DNA of 64,000 bases from the NCBI GenBank assembly GCA_008360975.2, contig CM039182.1, forward strand, positions 60,051,016-60,115,015, read 5' to 3'. Positions within the stretch are counted from its first letter, which is position 1, and each line of letters opens with the position of its first letter. The position numbers were made by a program, and so were the translations under genes. This document shows positions 1 to 12,616 of the stretch, one piece after another. Origin of the DNA: Lichenostomus cassidix (taxonomy: Eukaryota; Chordata; Aves; Passeriformes; Meliphagidae). Below the pieces are notes generated by a model. The model saw nothing but the letters and a program-made list of their open reading frames with translations, did not search any database and had not been told where the DNA came from.

Positions 1-2160
1 GTTCTTAGGCAGCAAGAAAATTACCTTATTGAAACATATTGCTGGTAGTGACTATAGTGCCAAATTTTGCATTGGTATTATACACATGACATATTCAGAG
101 ACCTTTGAGTAAGACTATGAATATCAAGTGATTGAAAAGATTATACAGGTTTTTTTCTTTGGATATAAAAGGTTGTGGTTCTGGATGAGTGTCTTTCAGA
201 TCAATATAATTATGTCATAAAAAGATGTAACAAAATAGTTACTTTGACAGCATTTGCACTTGCCTGATTTCATACTGATTTATTCTGAGCAGAATTATTT
301 TCCTTGCCTCAGTTGCACAGTTGTTATTTTAGAGGACTTTTTCAAAATTTAGAGGACTGTTTTCAAAATAGTTGCATAATTGCAGGCCCTCTGCTAAGTG
401 TGAGCATTCAGATAGGTAATAGACTATCTATAATATTTGTTTTTCTATAAAAAGGATACATAGACTTAAATTACTATGATGGAGGTACATAGCCAAATAT
501 TCACACACACACACAATTTATATATATGTGCACCCAAATTCATATGTGCCTGTATGCACAATGGAATGAATGTATTCTTTATGAATCACATATAAACATT
601 TTAAGAGTGCATATGTTAGTACTAAAATGAGGTGGTATAGAGGTCTAGTTCACTTTGGGTAAAAATCCCTGAATTTCTGGCTGTAGCAGGTGTTTGGAAG
701 CTGCAAGCAGTGTGATAATATTAAAAATTCATGATATGTGGGTTAAAAGTGTTATTTGAATGTTGTATTTTTCCCTTAGACAAATTTAGTTATGCATGCG
801 CTAGTTTTGCGACCCTACAGACTGATAACTCATTGCCAAAAATCATCAGAGGCAACAATTTGGCTGGCCTGCTTGGCAAAACACTGCCATTCTAGGAAGC
901 AAAGTTATGATAGTAACTCCTGCTGGTCACTGGAGTGGTATCAGAGAGAGAAAGCTATGATTTGAGAAAGGGGAATTAGAAATTTTAGGGGAATTTAGAA
1001 AAAGTTGAAAATAAAATTGATAGAGCTGCAGCTATTTGCAGATGAAGGATAAGGTGCTGCCCAGGGTGGTTCCATTAACATTTCACATGCTAGAGAATCA
1101 AGTAAAGCTATCAAGAATGCCTGTTTTTTCCACTAGCTTAATTTCTTTTTAAAGAGTCAATCTCTTGACAAGCAATCCCTCCTAACACCACAATGAAATT
1201 ATTCCACAAAACACTCATCTAACCTCAGACTGTATTTATTAAGAGATGGGTGGCTGCCCATAATCCCACTTTGGGCTGCTCCAAAATTTATGAAAGGGGT
1301 TTGAAACAGAATCCAAAATTTACCAAAGGGCTCATCGTGGCTTTGGATCCCCTGGGTTAAGCACCTGCTAGAACGTGTCTGATATCTAAACCCAAACTGT
1401 CATCTCAGATCCGTGATCTGGATCAGTCTCTGACAACTACTGAAGATACTCTGGGTCACTGTTCCCTAACAGCCTTCCAACAGGAGCAGGGCATGCAATA
1501 CACCCAGGGCATACGAGTATAAAACCTTCATCTGGATAAACAGGATTTTATTAAATACTTTTCCATGAATGTGTAAAAACTTGACTCAACACCCCAGGAA
1601 ATTCTTTTCATAGCTTTGTTGCTCTGCACAGGCTGTAGTGCCAGTAGAAAGCTCAAGTCAACCTCTGGTTTTTTTGTGAGAATTATAATGCTGCCAATAA
1701 TCTCCATGGCACGGCTTTCTAGGTTTGCCCCTGTGAACAGTTACATTTATTCTCATTACAGTACTACAGTATTTCAAAGCACTAAATCATACTGAATTTA
1801 CAGAACAAGGAAAGGCCTCACTTACTTGCTCATTGAATAACACAGATGTCCTCAAGAGACTTAGCAGAGACAAAAAGTTAAGATTCAGATTTAAGGTGGG
1901 CTAAGAAGATTAACTATAGTTTAACATGGCTTCTTCCCAAGGTATGTAATTTTAAAGCTACAAGGTGCCATTTAGTGAAATCCATTTTTATGCTTTTTAG
2001 TATATTATTTTAAAAGCACATAGTTGCATTAAATTGCAATTTCTATGCTGATCTTCACCCTTTTATTTAAACTACCTTTACATCAGCATCTTCTAGCTAT
2101 CTTCTATGCATCCTTTGTACCTGAATTCTGAAGAGGAAAGCTGTATACTAATATATGCAG
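1..2160. other. Gene-free AT-rich stretch
   Basis: No gene is visible here. Reading frames are short and broken by stops, and I see no splice-flanked frame, RNA gene or recognisable transposon. The only simple repeat is a short CA/TA tract near 502-530. The sequence is typical of vertebrate intergenic or intronic DNA. Confidence 0.6.
502..530. repeat. Short CA then TA microsatellite
   Basis: Seven CA units (502-515) are followed after a few bases by a TATATATGTG tract. It is an ordinary short dinucleotide repeat, useful only as a potentially length-variable site. Confidence 0.8.
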
Positions 2161-2164
2161 TGCG

Positions 2165-2336
2165 GGCAATAAACACAATGAATTTGTGCAGCGGCAGTGA
2201 GGTGATCCTTTGGGAATCACAGAGATGTGGTGGGTTGGCTCCCCTGACTGTAGTGTTGCAATGGGGGGCATACGGGCTCTTGAAGATGGACAGGACTCAG
2301 GATGGGAAAATGGGAAGGCCACGGGCATCAGCCTTT
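2165..2336 (+). mobile_element. CR1 LINE fragment, ORF2 endonuclease region (5' piece)
   Basis: The plus strand from about 2200 translates, in the frame that reads GITEMWWVGSPDCSVAM, as a decayed match to the CR1 ORF2 endonuclease segment, whose family pattern is ITETWWDxSHDWS followed by an R/G-rich stretch. The match is by recalled family pattern, not by search. The reading is broken and too short to be functional. At about 2336 the match stops and resumes at 2478, because another CR1 tail sits in between. The left boundary is approximate: similarity fades between 2160 and 2200. CR1 is a non-LTR retrotransposon that copies itself by target-primed reverse transcription; this piece is a dead fossil. 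Confidence 0.75.
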
Positions 2337-2460
2337 GAGCAGTGTGGTCTAGTGGAAGGTTTCCGTGCTCATGTAAGGGGCAGGACACACATCATGGGAG
2401 AGGGGGAGGGTTTGAATTAGATAAGCTAAAAAGTCCCTTCCAACCAAGCTATTTTATGAG
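2337..2460 (+). mobile_element. CR1 3' tail inserted into an older CR1
   Basis: This stretch carries the typical end of CR1: a 'gtggtctagtggaagg' opening, a G-rich middle, then 'aattagataa', 'cccttccaacc' and a degenerate 'attttatga' tail. A CR1 3' tail should not lie inside the endonuclease coding region, yet endonuclease-like sequence flanks it on both sides. It is therefore best read as a separate, 5'-truncated CR1 inserted in the same orientation. The flanks show an imperfect 8-base duplication, cctttgag near 2333 and cctttcag near 2474. Boundaries are good to about 10 bases. Confidence 0.75.
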
Positions 2461-2477
2461 AAGAAGGAATCTTCCTT

Positions 2478-2560
2478 TCAGTGAGAGAGCTGCCTGAGTT
2501 TGTGGAGCTCTGTCTGGGAATGGAAGACAACAGAGAATTTATGGGTCATGATTAAAGGCT
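2478..2560 (+). mobile_element. CR1 LINE fragment, ORF2 endonuclease region (3' piece)
   Basis: This continues the fragment that broke off at 2336. The sequence 'gtgagagagctgcc...gagctctgtctggg' and the decoded residues ENLWVMIKG match the CR1 endonuclease segment that normally follows the R/G-rich stretch (family pattern LECMELCLG...ESLWVRIKG). Frame changes are present. Similarity fades after about 2560, and bases 2560-2854 hold nothing I can name. Confidence 0.7.
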
Positions 2561-2854
2561 TTTTGAAGACTTCTTTGTGTCCACTAATGGAGTGCATCTC
2601 CAGGTCAGATGCATCAAAACTTGCCCTTGCTTGGTCCTGCTGTCTACAGGCTTTTTCATTTAGAATCTTGCAGATAGGTACATTGCTTATTTCTCTATCC
2701 TGTTTTGGGTCAACACAATCAGACATGACAAGGGTGAGGACATTTGGGGACTACCCTCACTTGCTCAGAAAAGGCTCAGATGGGGTCAAGAACGAAGGCA
2801 GGGATGAGCGTTTCAGAAGCAGAGGTCTTCTTTTTAATCTCATATATTTTACCC

Positions 2855-3117
2855 TGTCGCTGTTGAGCCGCTAGCAGAGTAAAGAAGAACCAGTTCTCAG
2901 TGGCAAGAAGGAAAGACCTTTATTGTTTTGATTTCATCATATATATAGAGTTTTCAAAGGTCACCCAGACTGGTCGGCCAGAAACCTCCCCCTAGGCCTG
3001 ATTGGCCAGGCCTGCACCATCCAGATCTTGGGACACTGTTTTTAATAACATCCAAACTTTATCTTTATTTATAAAACACAAAAAGAATTCTCATGGGAAA
3101 AGCCTGTGCTAGTCACA
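2855..3117 (-). mobile_element. Solo LTR of an endogenous retrovirus (ERVK-like)
   Basis: Bounds were set from structure. The element begins TGTCGCTG and ends AGTCACA on the plus strand, so it has TG...CA ends, and it is flanked on both sides by the identical hexamer ttaccc (2849-2854 and 3118-3123). Six-base duplications are usual for ERVK-type (betaretrovirus-like) insertions. Read on the minus strand it has, in order, a CCAAT box (3001-3005), a TATA box (about 2939-2947) and an AATAAA signal (2919-2924), then about 64 bases to the end. No gag, pol or env sequence is attached and only one LTR copy is seen. A recombined solo LTR is the simplest reading. The exact family name would need a repeat library. 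Confidence 0.8.
2919..3005 (-). promoter_or_regulatory. LTR promoter and poly(A) signal block
   Basis: On the minus strand a GGCCAATCAGG CCAAT box lies about 55 bases upstream of a CTATATATA TATA box, and an AATAAA hexamer begins only about 15 bases after the TATA box. The poly(A) signal therefore lies at or before the expected transcription start. That arrangement is known from retroviral LTRs with a very short R region, such as those of avian leukosis-type viruses. Whether this copy is still active cannot be told from the sequence. Confidence 0.6.
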
Positions 3118-3123
3118 TTACCC

Positions 3124-5860
3124 CCTTTCTCCATCCATTCTGACTGGGAGCAAGAAAGGAGTGTCTCTAACTTAAGAGTATTAGGCTGAGCCAGACCACT
3201 ACAACCAATGGCCCAACCATCAGCACAGTACAGCCAAAATATCCACATCCCTCCCACACAGGAAATCTCTGGGTCAAACCAAGAACTCAAGTTTGTGCTG
3301 AGACATTTTGTATAGAACTGGCTTTTCCTTTTGTGGTACTGTTTACCTTAGAACTACTGTTATAGACCAACTTAATATAAAGCTAGTCTGATAATAAGGC
3401 CTAATCATCCAAGTCTCTGATTTAAGCAGGACTTTGGCTATGTGTTGAAAACCTCCAAGTTCAGAGATTGGCTCATTCCTTACTCTCCATTTTATTCAGT
3501 CTGACATCCTGCCTTCATTACAACATGTCCCCACCTATATATTTTCATGGTAAATATTCAGTTTCGATTATCCAGTGGATATTAAGGGGCGAACTCCAGC
3601 ATCTGTACAGCTGGACTGAAGAAATAATTCTGATGACCTTTACTGGTGATGGCCCAAATGCCCTTAAGGTTCCACAGTGCAGCCAGCCTGAGTTTGCTTC
3701 ATGTCTCTTTCATGTTGAGCAAGGCCTTTATTTTCATATCGTTGTCCTTTCTTTCCCTGGCTGTGATTCCACCAAGCTGTGCAGATAGGCACGTCTTTGC
3801 TATGTTATATTTGTGGTCAGCAAAAATTAATATAATTTGATTTCCTGTCATTGTACTTTCTGCAATGCTCCATGTTCCCTACTTTACAAAGCATGACTTA
3901 TGAAGCTTCCTGGTTCTGCAGGTGTGGAAATGTTTCCTTTAAATGTCCTCCACTCATGAGAGTAGGTCACTTCACTGTATCTATTTTCTTTGTAAATATG
4001 TACCTTACTCTGTCATATTAACTCTTGTTCAGTTATTATTCCTATATATTAATTTCATATAAATTTTGGTTCCTCCTCACCCTGCAGCAAGGAGATCAAT
4101 GAAGTACATGACAATTTTATTACATCAGTGTATACATTTCCTCCACAAAAGTAAATCACTCTGGTAGATTCACTGCCCCACAAGAATGTACCTATAGATC
4201 ACTGTACTAACTCCCCACAAAAATAAAGACTGTGTCATTTTGGTCACTTACATTACACGTAAATGTGAACATATTCTCCTTTACGACATATATGTATACA
4301 GTATTTTATTCATAACCACCTTTTTCAGGGACTAATATGGCAGTGCAATGTGCTTACTTCTTCCTAGCAATTCAGTGATTCTCTAGAGAGCTGCAGCTAG
4401 TTCTGTCAGGACAAGATATGGATGTACTCTCTACAGCTCCTCTTCCTCCTTCCCTGCTTTTGCTGTCTCTTTCATCAATTGTTTCTTCTTTTGTTTTTTC
4501 TCCTTAGCTTTCCCTTGTTGTGTTTGCTTGTTTGGCTTTGCTCATCTCACAGTTTTGCTGAGAATTTAAATGAGGGTTGAGAACAATAGCCAAAATGGGG
4601 ATCTGGACCAGGAAAACCTATTTCCTGCGATCTCTGAGCTGGCCCCTCATTTTCATTTCAATTCTTTGTCCCGTTTGAGCAGGCTCAGTGAGAGCACTCA
4701 CTGAGGAGTAAACTGTACATGCTGTGCCTTGCTTCACCCCTTCTGAGTCACACCCTTCCCTCTGCTGCTGCTCCATGTCGCTGGATGTGTCCAGTCCTCC
4801 ACAGCAAACAAAAAGGGGAACAGATGAAAGTATATAACTCTGCTTGAAACTTATCTGCTCTTTTTACACCTCTGCATACTTCTCAAAACCTTTCTTAAGC
4901 TCAGTCCAGTAGAAGTATGCTCCTAAATAGAAACTTTTGCTATATAGACATGGATCTCAGTTAATACGGATTGATTAAATGCATTTAACAGATTGACTAA
5001 ATGCATTTCAAATTCTATTCCAAAATCATAGTGCATCTTAGATGTATGTGCTTGACCTAAGGAGAGCTGCAATCAGCTAATCCCAAATCAGAATAAGGTG
5101 TTATAAACCCTCAATTAATTCTGTGAGGAAAGAGGGGCATTTATTCATTTCAACAAGCTCTAACAGCATGAAAGGAAAAACAGCCATGTAAGGGTAAAAA
5201 GTAAGCAACCAAAGAGAGGCAGCAAAATCGAGCAACCAAACAAAACCCGCAGTCCTTACATGTCTCTCAAGGGCTGCACACAGTCTGCCCAGGATTTTCT
5301 TTTATCCGGAGTTTACTACGTGCTCCCTTGTGTCTCCTTCCTGCTCTGTCAAGGGTCATGTGGCAGCATGATGCCATCTCTGCAGTCTCCCCCTTCTCCA
5401 AGTTTGGGTCCAATGATTTTAGTGTGTTTCACATGCAAATTGTTCTAAATTTTCTGAGATCTGCAGAGAAGTAGTACTTGCATTTCTTTATGTTTCAGAA
5501 AATGTCATGGAAAGATCTGTTCTACTGCAAATTCTTCCAGTGTTTCCAGAACAAACACTGAACTATACTTTGGCCAATTGCAACATGAAAATTACAGTCA
5601 CTCATACTGTAAAATTGCCTTAGCTTTGTTCACAGTGCTGTAGTTCAATAGTGTGATTCTGAAAATCCTGAAAATCTGAAAATCTTTTTCTTTGTTTGGT
5701 TTAAGGCCTTGGCAATCCCTCACAGGCTGAGGTACCAGGTAGAGGATTAGTATCTTTATTCTCTTTCAGATAAGTATGTTAGGATCTGAGGAAGGGGAAT
5801 ATAATCACAGGAAGACATTGGTCATACCAGTTAAACTTTTATAAGGCTTTTCAACAGTAT
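3124..5860. other. Gene-free AT-rich stretch
   Basis: No gene is supported. Frames are short: 106 codons at 3468-3788 is the longest, with no motif or codon pattern to favour it. A pyrimidine-rich patch lies near 4435-4560. Bases 3124-3300 next to the LTR are a little richer in GC and could hold more transposon debris, but I cannot assign them. Confidence 0.55.
4969..5008. repeat. Tandem duplication of an 18-base unit
   Basis: The unit gattgattaaatgcattt (4969-4986) recurs as gattgactaaatgcattt (4991-5008) with one substitution and a 4-base gap. It looks like a small local duplication; nothing suggests a function. Confidence 0.8.
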
Positions 5861-6080
5861 TAATATAAAGTAATGCAATGTAATGCAATGTAATGTAATG
5901 TAGTATAATATAATATAATATAATATAATATAATATAATATAGCATAGTATAATATAATATAATTTAATAATGTAATGTGATATGACACATAATATGATA
6001 TGATATTATGTAATGTAATATCATATCATCATATCATATCATATCATATATTATAATATAATATAATGCCATGTAATAAA
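5861..6080. repeat. AT-rich pentanucleotide array with a strand switch
   Basis: About 220 bases are built of pentamers that drift along the array: TAATG/CAATG units at the left, then roughly ten TATAA units, then ATATG-type units, then ATCAT units, then TATAA again. Near 5995-6029 the repeat changes strand (GATAT to ATATC), which gives a perfect 14-base inverted repeat around a 7-base loop. The array is likely length-variable and able to extrude a hairpin. Confidence 0.9.
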
Positions 6081-9000
6081 TTACACTAAAACTAGGAAGA
6101 ATTTTTTTATTATCTTTTTACTTTAATGGCTATATGCATACGGAATCAACAGGCAATATGCAGAAAGCCAAAAACATTCCCATACCTTTAGCCTTCTAAA
6201 AAGGTGATGGGCATAGAAGAGGCTCATAAACAGCACTTGAAACCTGCTGTCTGTTCTGTTTCTATAGCTGTTAGAAACTGATTATTTTTTAAGGAGCCAT
6301 TTATGTTGGTGGGTAATGTTTGCCTTCCCCATTTATGCCATGAAAAAACAAACAAGCAAAACTCACCACAAAAGGTGGTCAGGAGCCCTGGGGTTTTTTT
6401 GTGTTATTTTTAGCCAAGTGATTTGCCTTGTGCTGTATTTTCCAAGCAATATTCTATCTAATTCATATAGACAACCAGGTTATGTTCTCAGTGCAATAAT
6501 AGGTAAAGTAGCTGGGCTCCCTGCAAACCAGAAGAGCACTTGAGTGCAAGGTGTGCAGGAGCACCATGCAGGAATCAGAGCCCCCAAAAGCTACAGAATC
6601 GCCAACCTGAAGTCCATGTGCAGTGTGAAAGGGAGCACAGAGAGAAACGCAGAGAATGGAAAAAGAAGGTCCCTGTGGCTTTGTCTGGAGAGGGAGTTAA
6701 AAAAGCAAACAGAAACCAACAACCTACAAAAGACAAACATTCTACTAAAAAACTACAAGGCAAGTTCAAGCACTGGGGCCCTCACAGTAGGAAACTGGTC
6801 ACATGGGTAACATCATGAAATTTTACTGCAAAATATCCTTTTTTTTTTCTTATTTGAAAAGACAAATTATTAGCATTTTTAAACAATTTCAATATGTTTA
6901 ATGGCTGAAAGTTAAGCTCAAACTGTTCCGCTTACTGAATAAAGTGCTAGGTCTGTAAACAGGAATCTTAAGTTACCCCAAGAGTACACTCATTTTAAAT
7001 TTTACTTGAAAGCGGGATGTACGTTTATTACAATTTCAAACAAAATGCTAATGCCATTAAACAAATGAGGTTTAGGCAAATTAACTGCATTTTAATATTC
7101 TGAAAGCCTATGATATAGGACATTGTGTTACGAAACATTGGCTAGAAGTATCAGTTGCAAGTGGGATTTTCATTGCTGTGAATCTCAGGAGAATATTTGT
7201 AATTAGTATCATTTGCCTAATACTTCAGGTTAATTAGAATATTTAATTGAATAGCTGTAATCTTCAGAGATGACTATATTATGATCAAATTAGTACCATC
7301 ACAGCACACGCTGATCACTGCTGCAGCCTGCCTCACTTCTGCTAGCTATTCAGCCCTCTGGAGCGTTCAGCAACATAAGAAAAAATCTGTTTCTTACACT
7401 TTTGAATTTTAATGATCCATTTGAACTCTGCCATCAACATTTAATTATTCTAGAAAAAAAAAGTCCCAACCATGGCTCCCATATGGCATGTTGGCAAATA
7501 CACTTGCCCACATTGGAGTCTGCACCTCTCCAGCAGCTCAGTGAAGAGATTTAGCTTTTCTTTTTTGAAAACAAGAAGGCCTTTTTTAATAGTGTTTGCA
7601 AATACAGACCATATGAAGCTTCACAGAAAAGGTTACTAGGATACTATTGAAACACTATTAGGAACAGATGAATTGATTTTTAGAATGTTACAATGGACTT
7701 AATCCTGTAATGTCTACTACTGGACTTTTGTATTGTGTCCAAAAGGTTTGAAGGAGTCAGGTGCCTCTGTAACTAAACCTTGTTAGATAGAAATGCAATT
7801 AATTTTGGGGGAAGAAGGGAAAAGGAGGAGAGGTAGAACGGATGGAGTGTGCATAGCAAAGTCTTTGCAGCCAAATCACAGATGCCGAGTTCCTGACCTA
7901 ACCAGTTGCTGTTGTTTCATTTTCTATAAATACATATATTTAGCAGCTGCAGATATTCTTGGGGTTAAACATACTGCTGTGGAAGCAGCAGGGTCAAAAT
8001 CCTGCTACACTAAACTAGTTGGATCTCCCCACCCAATTCTTCTCTTGTCACATAAGGGTATCACAAAAAAAAAGTCAAGAGAGTAAGCTGGGTATGCTAC
8101 AAAGGATGTTGTTTACACAGAGGGGTCCCAGGGCTCAGAAAAGCTTTCCTTCTTCTCCCCCATTCACCAAGCTGCTTCAGGATATGCAGCTAAAGAGGTC
8201 AGTTCTGTACAATTCTGTACAACAGCGATGTAAAAACTGATAATGGCTTTAAAATTCAGAATGCCCTTTGGAAACTGATGTTATGCTGCAAATTTCTCCA
8301 CAATTAATTGTTATTATCTCAGGAGGCGGGGGCAGGGGCAGTCGGGGAGAGATCAGTTTTAAGGGAAATGCTCTTACCTGCTGCCTGAAAATGAAGAGGA
8401 GAAATATTTCCATTTGACAGGAACATGTTGCTACACTGTACTTCAGAGTGGATGTATGATGTGCTATGCAAAGCTGAGACTCAGGGCTCAAATCTTAAGG
8501 GTTGTTGTCCTACAGAAAACAGTGAACCAACAAAATCTCCACCATTCTTTGCAGTACCACCTCACCTGTTGACACATGAATGCGTAAAATCTTGCAAATG
8601 TTTCAGGAAACTGAGTTGATCACAAGACAGTGTAAAGGAATCCTGCACAGAACTTTATCGCTTTCAGTAGGTAGGTAAAGAAAGTCAGCAAAATAACTTC
8701 TATTCAAAATAAAAAAGAAATAATTTTCAAAAAGGCTTTTTGAAAACCTTCTCCATTCTGGTAAGGAGCACATTGCTGCTCCAAAAATTTTAATGGTTGT
8801 GTTTTACTACATTGTAAGCACTGCATTTTATTTATGCAGCTATAACTATTTTACACTTACAAATAGTGACCTATAAATATTATGCACTTAAAAATAGTAA
8901 TTTATAAACTGAAAAATTCTAAGAAATGTAAAAATGCTCAGCCTCATTATGAAAATAATTTACTTTTATCTCATATCTACTCAGAAAATTTGCCTGGTTT

Positions 9001-12000
9001 CAAGTTTGCTATGAGATTAAAAAATCCTGGAATCATGATAAGTTCAGCATTCCATTTAAAATGTGCCTCTCACCTTTGGTGTCAAATAGATGTTTCATTC
9101 ATACCCAGTGAAATCAATTACATCTAAAAAGGAAGTCCTGTCAAATCACAGACATTAAAATTAAAATTATAAAAGCTACAAAACCTATGTTTAAAAATTA
9201 ATGTTAATATTTTTGTCAACTCTTATTTTTGTTCTTTAAAAACTAAACAGGAAAATATTTTTAATTTTCAGAAAACAAAAACCTTTTTGTCTGGCCTAAA
9301 TTTGTCCTCTAATATATAATAACAATAGTATTAGTCAGAATTAGCCAATAATATAGCCTTTCTCAAAATTAAAATACATTAAAACGGGGCAGAGAGAAAT
9401 AATAATCCTAGGAAGAATGCTCTCTTATCTAGGCTTTTCTTTTCATGCACTTCCCAAATGATGATTTAATACCCATTTTTAATATGCAGTTTAAAAAGCA
9501 CCTTGAGAATTCGCTTTAATGGCTAGTGTACTGCATAATTGTGGGCTTCCTTGTAAGAAAGCTTGCAAAATTGCTGATTACAGAACGATATGAAGAGTGC
9601 TGAAAGTACTCAGACCTATATATGGTGCTGCCATGAAAATTAGTCATAGAAATCTCCTCACAAAACCTGCTCTAATCTTCTGGATCTAGTGATGCATTAT
9701 ATTTTTTTCTTTTTCCATTTTCTTTTGAAAAAAGAATATATATACTAAAATATATATGTACTTCTGTATTTTGGAAGCATCTGCCAGAAGCAGCTATGAG
9801 GAATCATTAATCTTGAACAGCAGCATTGTGACGTAGTTTCCTTCATAGAGGTGCTTCCTGAGCCTGAAAAACTCCTTTAGAATTAAAAAATCTGCTCCAT
9901 TAATTGTGGAACAAATTTTCAACAGCCCTCTTTGAGATTCCCAGCTCTATGTATTCTCCCATCTATTAAACAGATGGCAGATAAGATTGTAAACATATTT
10001 GCTTCATATTGGATAGATAGTTTCTGGCATAATACTAATTAACAAATTAAATGACTGACTTTCTGCATCACATTAGAGTTAAAACCACTTTGTAAGTTTG
10101 TCTTTGGTAGTTATTTACTTTGACAATAGCGTGCAGTGAAAAACTGTTAAATGTTTTCTTAACAACATTATGCATTGAGTAGTTTTCTTTTTTAAAACTC
10201 TATATTTTATTATAATTCATTTGACTTTCATTACAGTCACTCATTACAAAATGTATGTGCATTTAATCCATTTCCAAGGGCTGCATATTTTTCCAATCCC
10301 ATTCTGTATCACAATGATAATGTCTTTGGTCTATGCAAGTGTGCATGAAATTTAGGAATTGTCTTTACTCATTTTCTGATAGTTTACCATGGACCGTTCT
10401 GAAAGGAGGAAAGCTAAAAAAATGTTAACAGTGGCAGATAAGAATATGGAGAAGGTTTCATTTTCCTTTAAGGAATTTGCATTTGACTATCTCTTTTATT
10501 ATAAGTACAAATAGGATCATCTCCACGATGATCGTGTACTAGGCTACAGCGTGAGATTAGTTCATATCTTCTTTGTTCTCTTCATTAATTTCAGTACAGA
10601 GCTGATCACACCAGAGATTCCAATTCCAAATTTCTTTGCACTAGACTATCATCAAAACAGAGAAAGCAACTGCAACTGTATTTCCCATTTTGGTTTTGGA
10701 AATATTAGCGTGAAGAAAAAGAGTTTACTTTCCAAACCTAACTTGTAATCCATTGGTGAATAATGTAAGAATATACAAAATGGTTGCAGAACTCATAAAA
10801 GAATGCCAAATTTAAAATTTTGTTTCAGACGAATTTGCTCATGTCTCTGTCTTCAAACAGAACAAACCAAACACCCAAAGAAAAAGACAGCCTTTCTGAA
10901 CTTCGAAACTCTCAATAAGATTTCTTCAAGAACACAGCTGTAAATGCAGAAACAGGTCAAATTCATTTAATTTCCTTTAGAGGTATAATAAAAGTAAACA
11001 GTTATATGAGTAAGGTGATTAATTCATACATGTTACAGCTGATGCCCAATGTTATTCAAAGATTAAAATCCCCCATACAAGGCAAAGATGATAGACACCT
11101 TGTCCCCCTGCTCTCCCTCCTCTCTTCACTGGCTCTACTGCTGGCAATAGAAACAAAGCAGATTTTTTTTTCTCTCAAATAACCAGAGTATGTTGATAGT
11201 GGTGTTGAAATGCATTCATTCTTCAAATCTAAAACTTCTTTCTGGAAAGTCTTGGTATCATTAAAAAACAAAACAAAATAAAATTAAGCCAACAAATATA
11301 TATATACACATGTATTACTGTGAGAAGGATGGCTTTGAAATTATTGTTTCTTTCTGTCATTTTTGAAAATATAAACTAATGACTTTGACATGTAAATTCC
11401 ATTAAAATATACCTGAAAATGGTGACAATTAAAGGGAACCTATGGAAGCTATTGGAAAAAATACTTAAGTTGATTGTTAACTGAAGCTGATTTTTTTCTC
11501 ACAACCTACTTTTGAGATGCAACTTCTTATCCAGTTTGGGTATGACAAAACACAGAAATCTGAGAAAAGATCTTTCTCACACATCAAAAGACCATTTTCT
11601 CTCTCATGGTGGTCATTAGCTATATTGTTGACAACAGCATTTCATATTCCATGTTAATATTTTTCATTACTTCACATTGTATTGAGTCATCCAGTTGTTC
11701 TAAGCACATTGTGATGCATTTTAAGGTTTAGAGTTAACTTTATTCTCTCCTCTGCCATGCTAGGAAAAACTGAAAGCTGAAATGTCCTGAAAATGTATCA
11801 TTTTAGCCAAACATCTTCCAGTTAAACCCCTAGCTCTGTTTTTAATTATCAGATATATGCTCCCAGGAATAAGCACAAATTTATTACCTACAGCTCCAGT
11901 CCAGATTTTGGTACTGGTGGCCTTGAATAAGATGCTGCAATTCATCCTATATGACCTTCCTACTGCAAAAGAAATCAAGCATGTGCATATTTCTCCTGTA

Positions 12001-12616
12001 GTTTAGGACATAATATTACACTGGCTTATCCACTAAATCAATAGAGCTTTTCTGAAAAATTAGGAAGCATTGAAGTTCAGCTCCCTTACATATTTCTTTT
12101 TCTGGATGAAATCAGGAAAAAATCATCTCATCTCTCTGCAGTAAAAATTCACAGACATTAGAAAGTTCTATAGTTGTGGTGCGGTCTCCCTATAACAGTG
12201 ACACTGCATATGTAGTGTGGCACCATGTCTGAAATCCCAGAGGAATTTTCCCTGTGTTAAGAGAGCACTTAGGTTGATTTAAGCTGCAATCTTGTTATTT
12301 AAAGCTACTTAACTCTAGTACAGGTGTGAATCAGTGTAACTATATTTCTTCTGGTTCCGGAGCTATACTGGATGTAGCTCATCACTCCCTGTTCTCCAGG
12401 CAGGTAGGCTGATGCAAAAAATAGTCTGCTTTGGGAACACGAAAACACAAACTGGTTTGAAAAAGGTATTTTTTATTTTAGGTTGCTTTAAACCCTCACA
12501 CATGCAGCTTGTTGAGGTTTACCAAATATCCACCTCAGCTCAGAATTAAATGCTCAATGTCTCAACAGTTAAGGATGAAAAAGACCTGACATTTTGATCT
12601 TTAAGTGTAATTTTTT
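6081..12616. other. Gene-free AT-rich stretch
   Basis: No gene, RNA or transposon is supported over 6.5 kb. A purine-rich patch at about 6600-6760 produces overlapping 88- and 92-codon frames that are low-complexity and unconvincing. Short TA runs occur at 9738-9760 and 11297-11308. One motif-dense block at 7130-7330 is listed separately. Confidence 0.55.
7130..7330. promoter_or_regulatory. Candidate conserved noncoding element
   Basis: This block is dense in homeodomain-type cores (taattag, ttaattagaatatttaattgaat) interleaved with balanced-composition sequence and free of simple repeats, then ends in a CTGCTGCAGCCTGCC-type tract. Such mixtures are common in vertebrate developmental enhancers. 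No alignment was possible, so this is a guess from texture. Confidence 0.3.

Noticed and set aside
2106..2420. 104-codon plus frame that might look like a small gene
   Set aside because: It runs across CR1 endonuclease debris and a nested CR1 tail in mixed frames, so it is transposon sequence.
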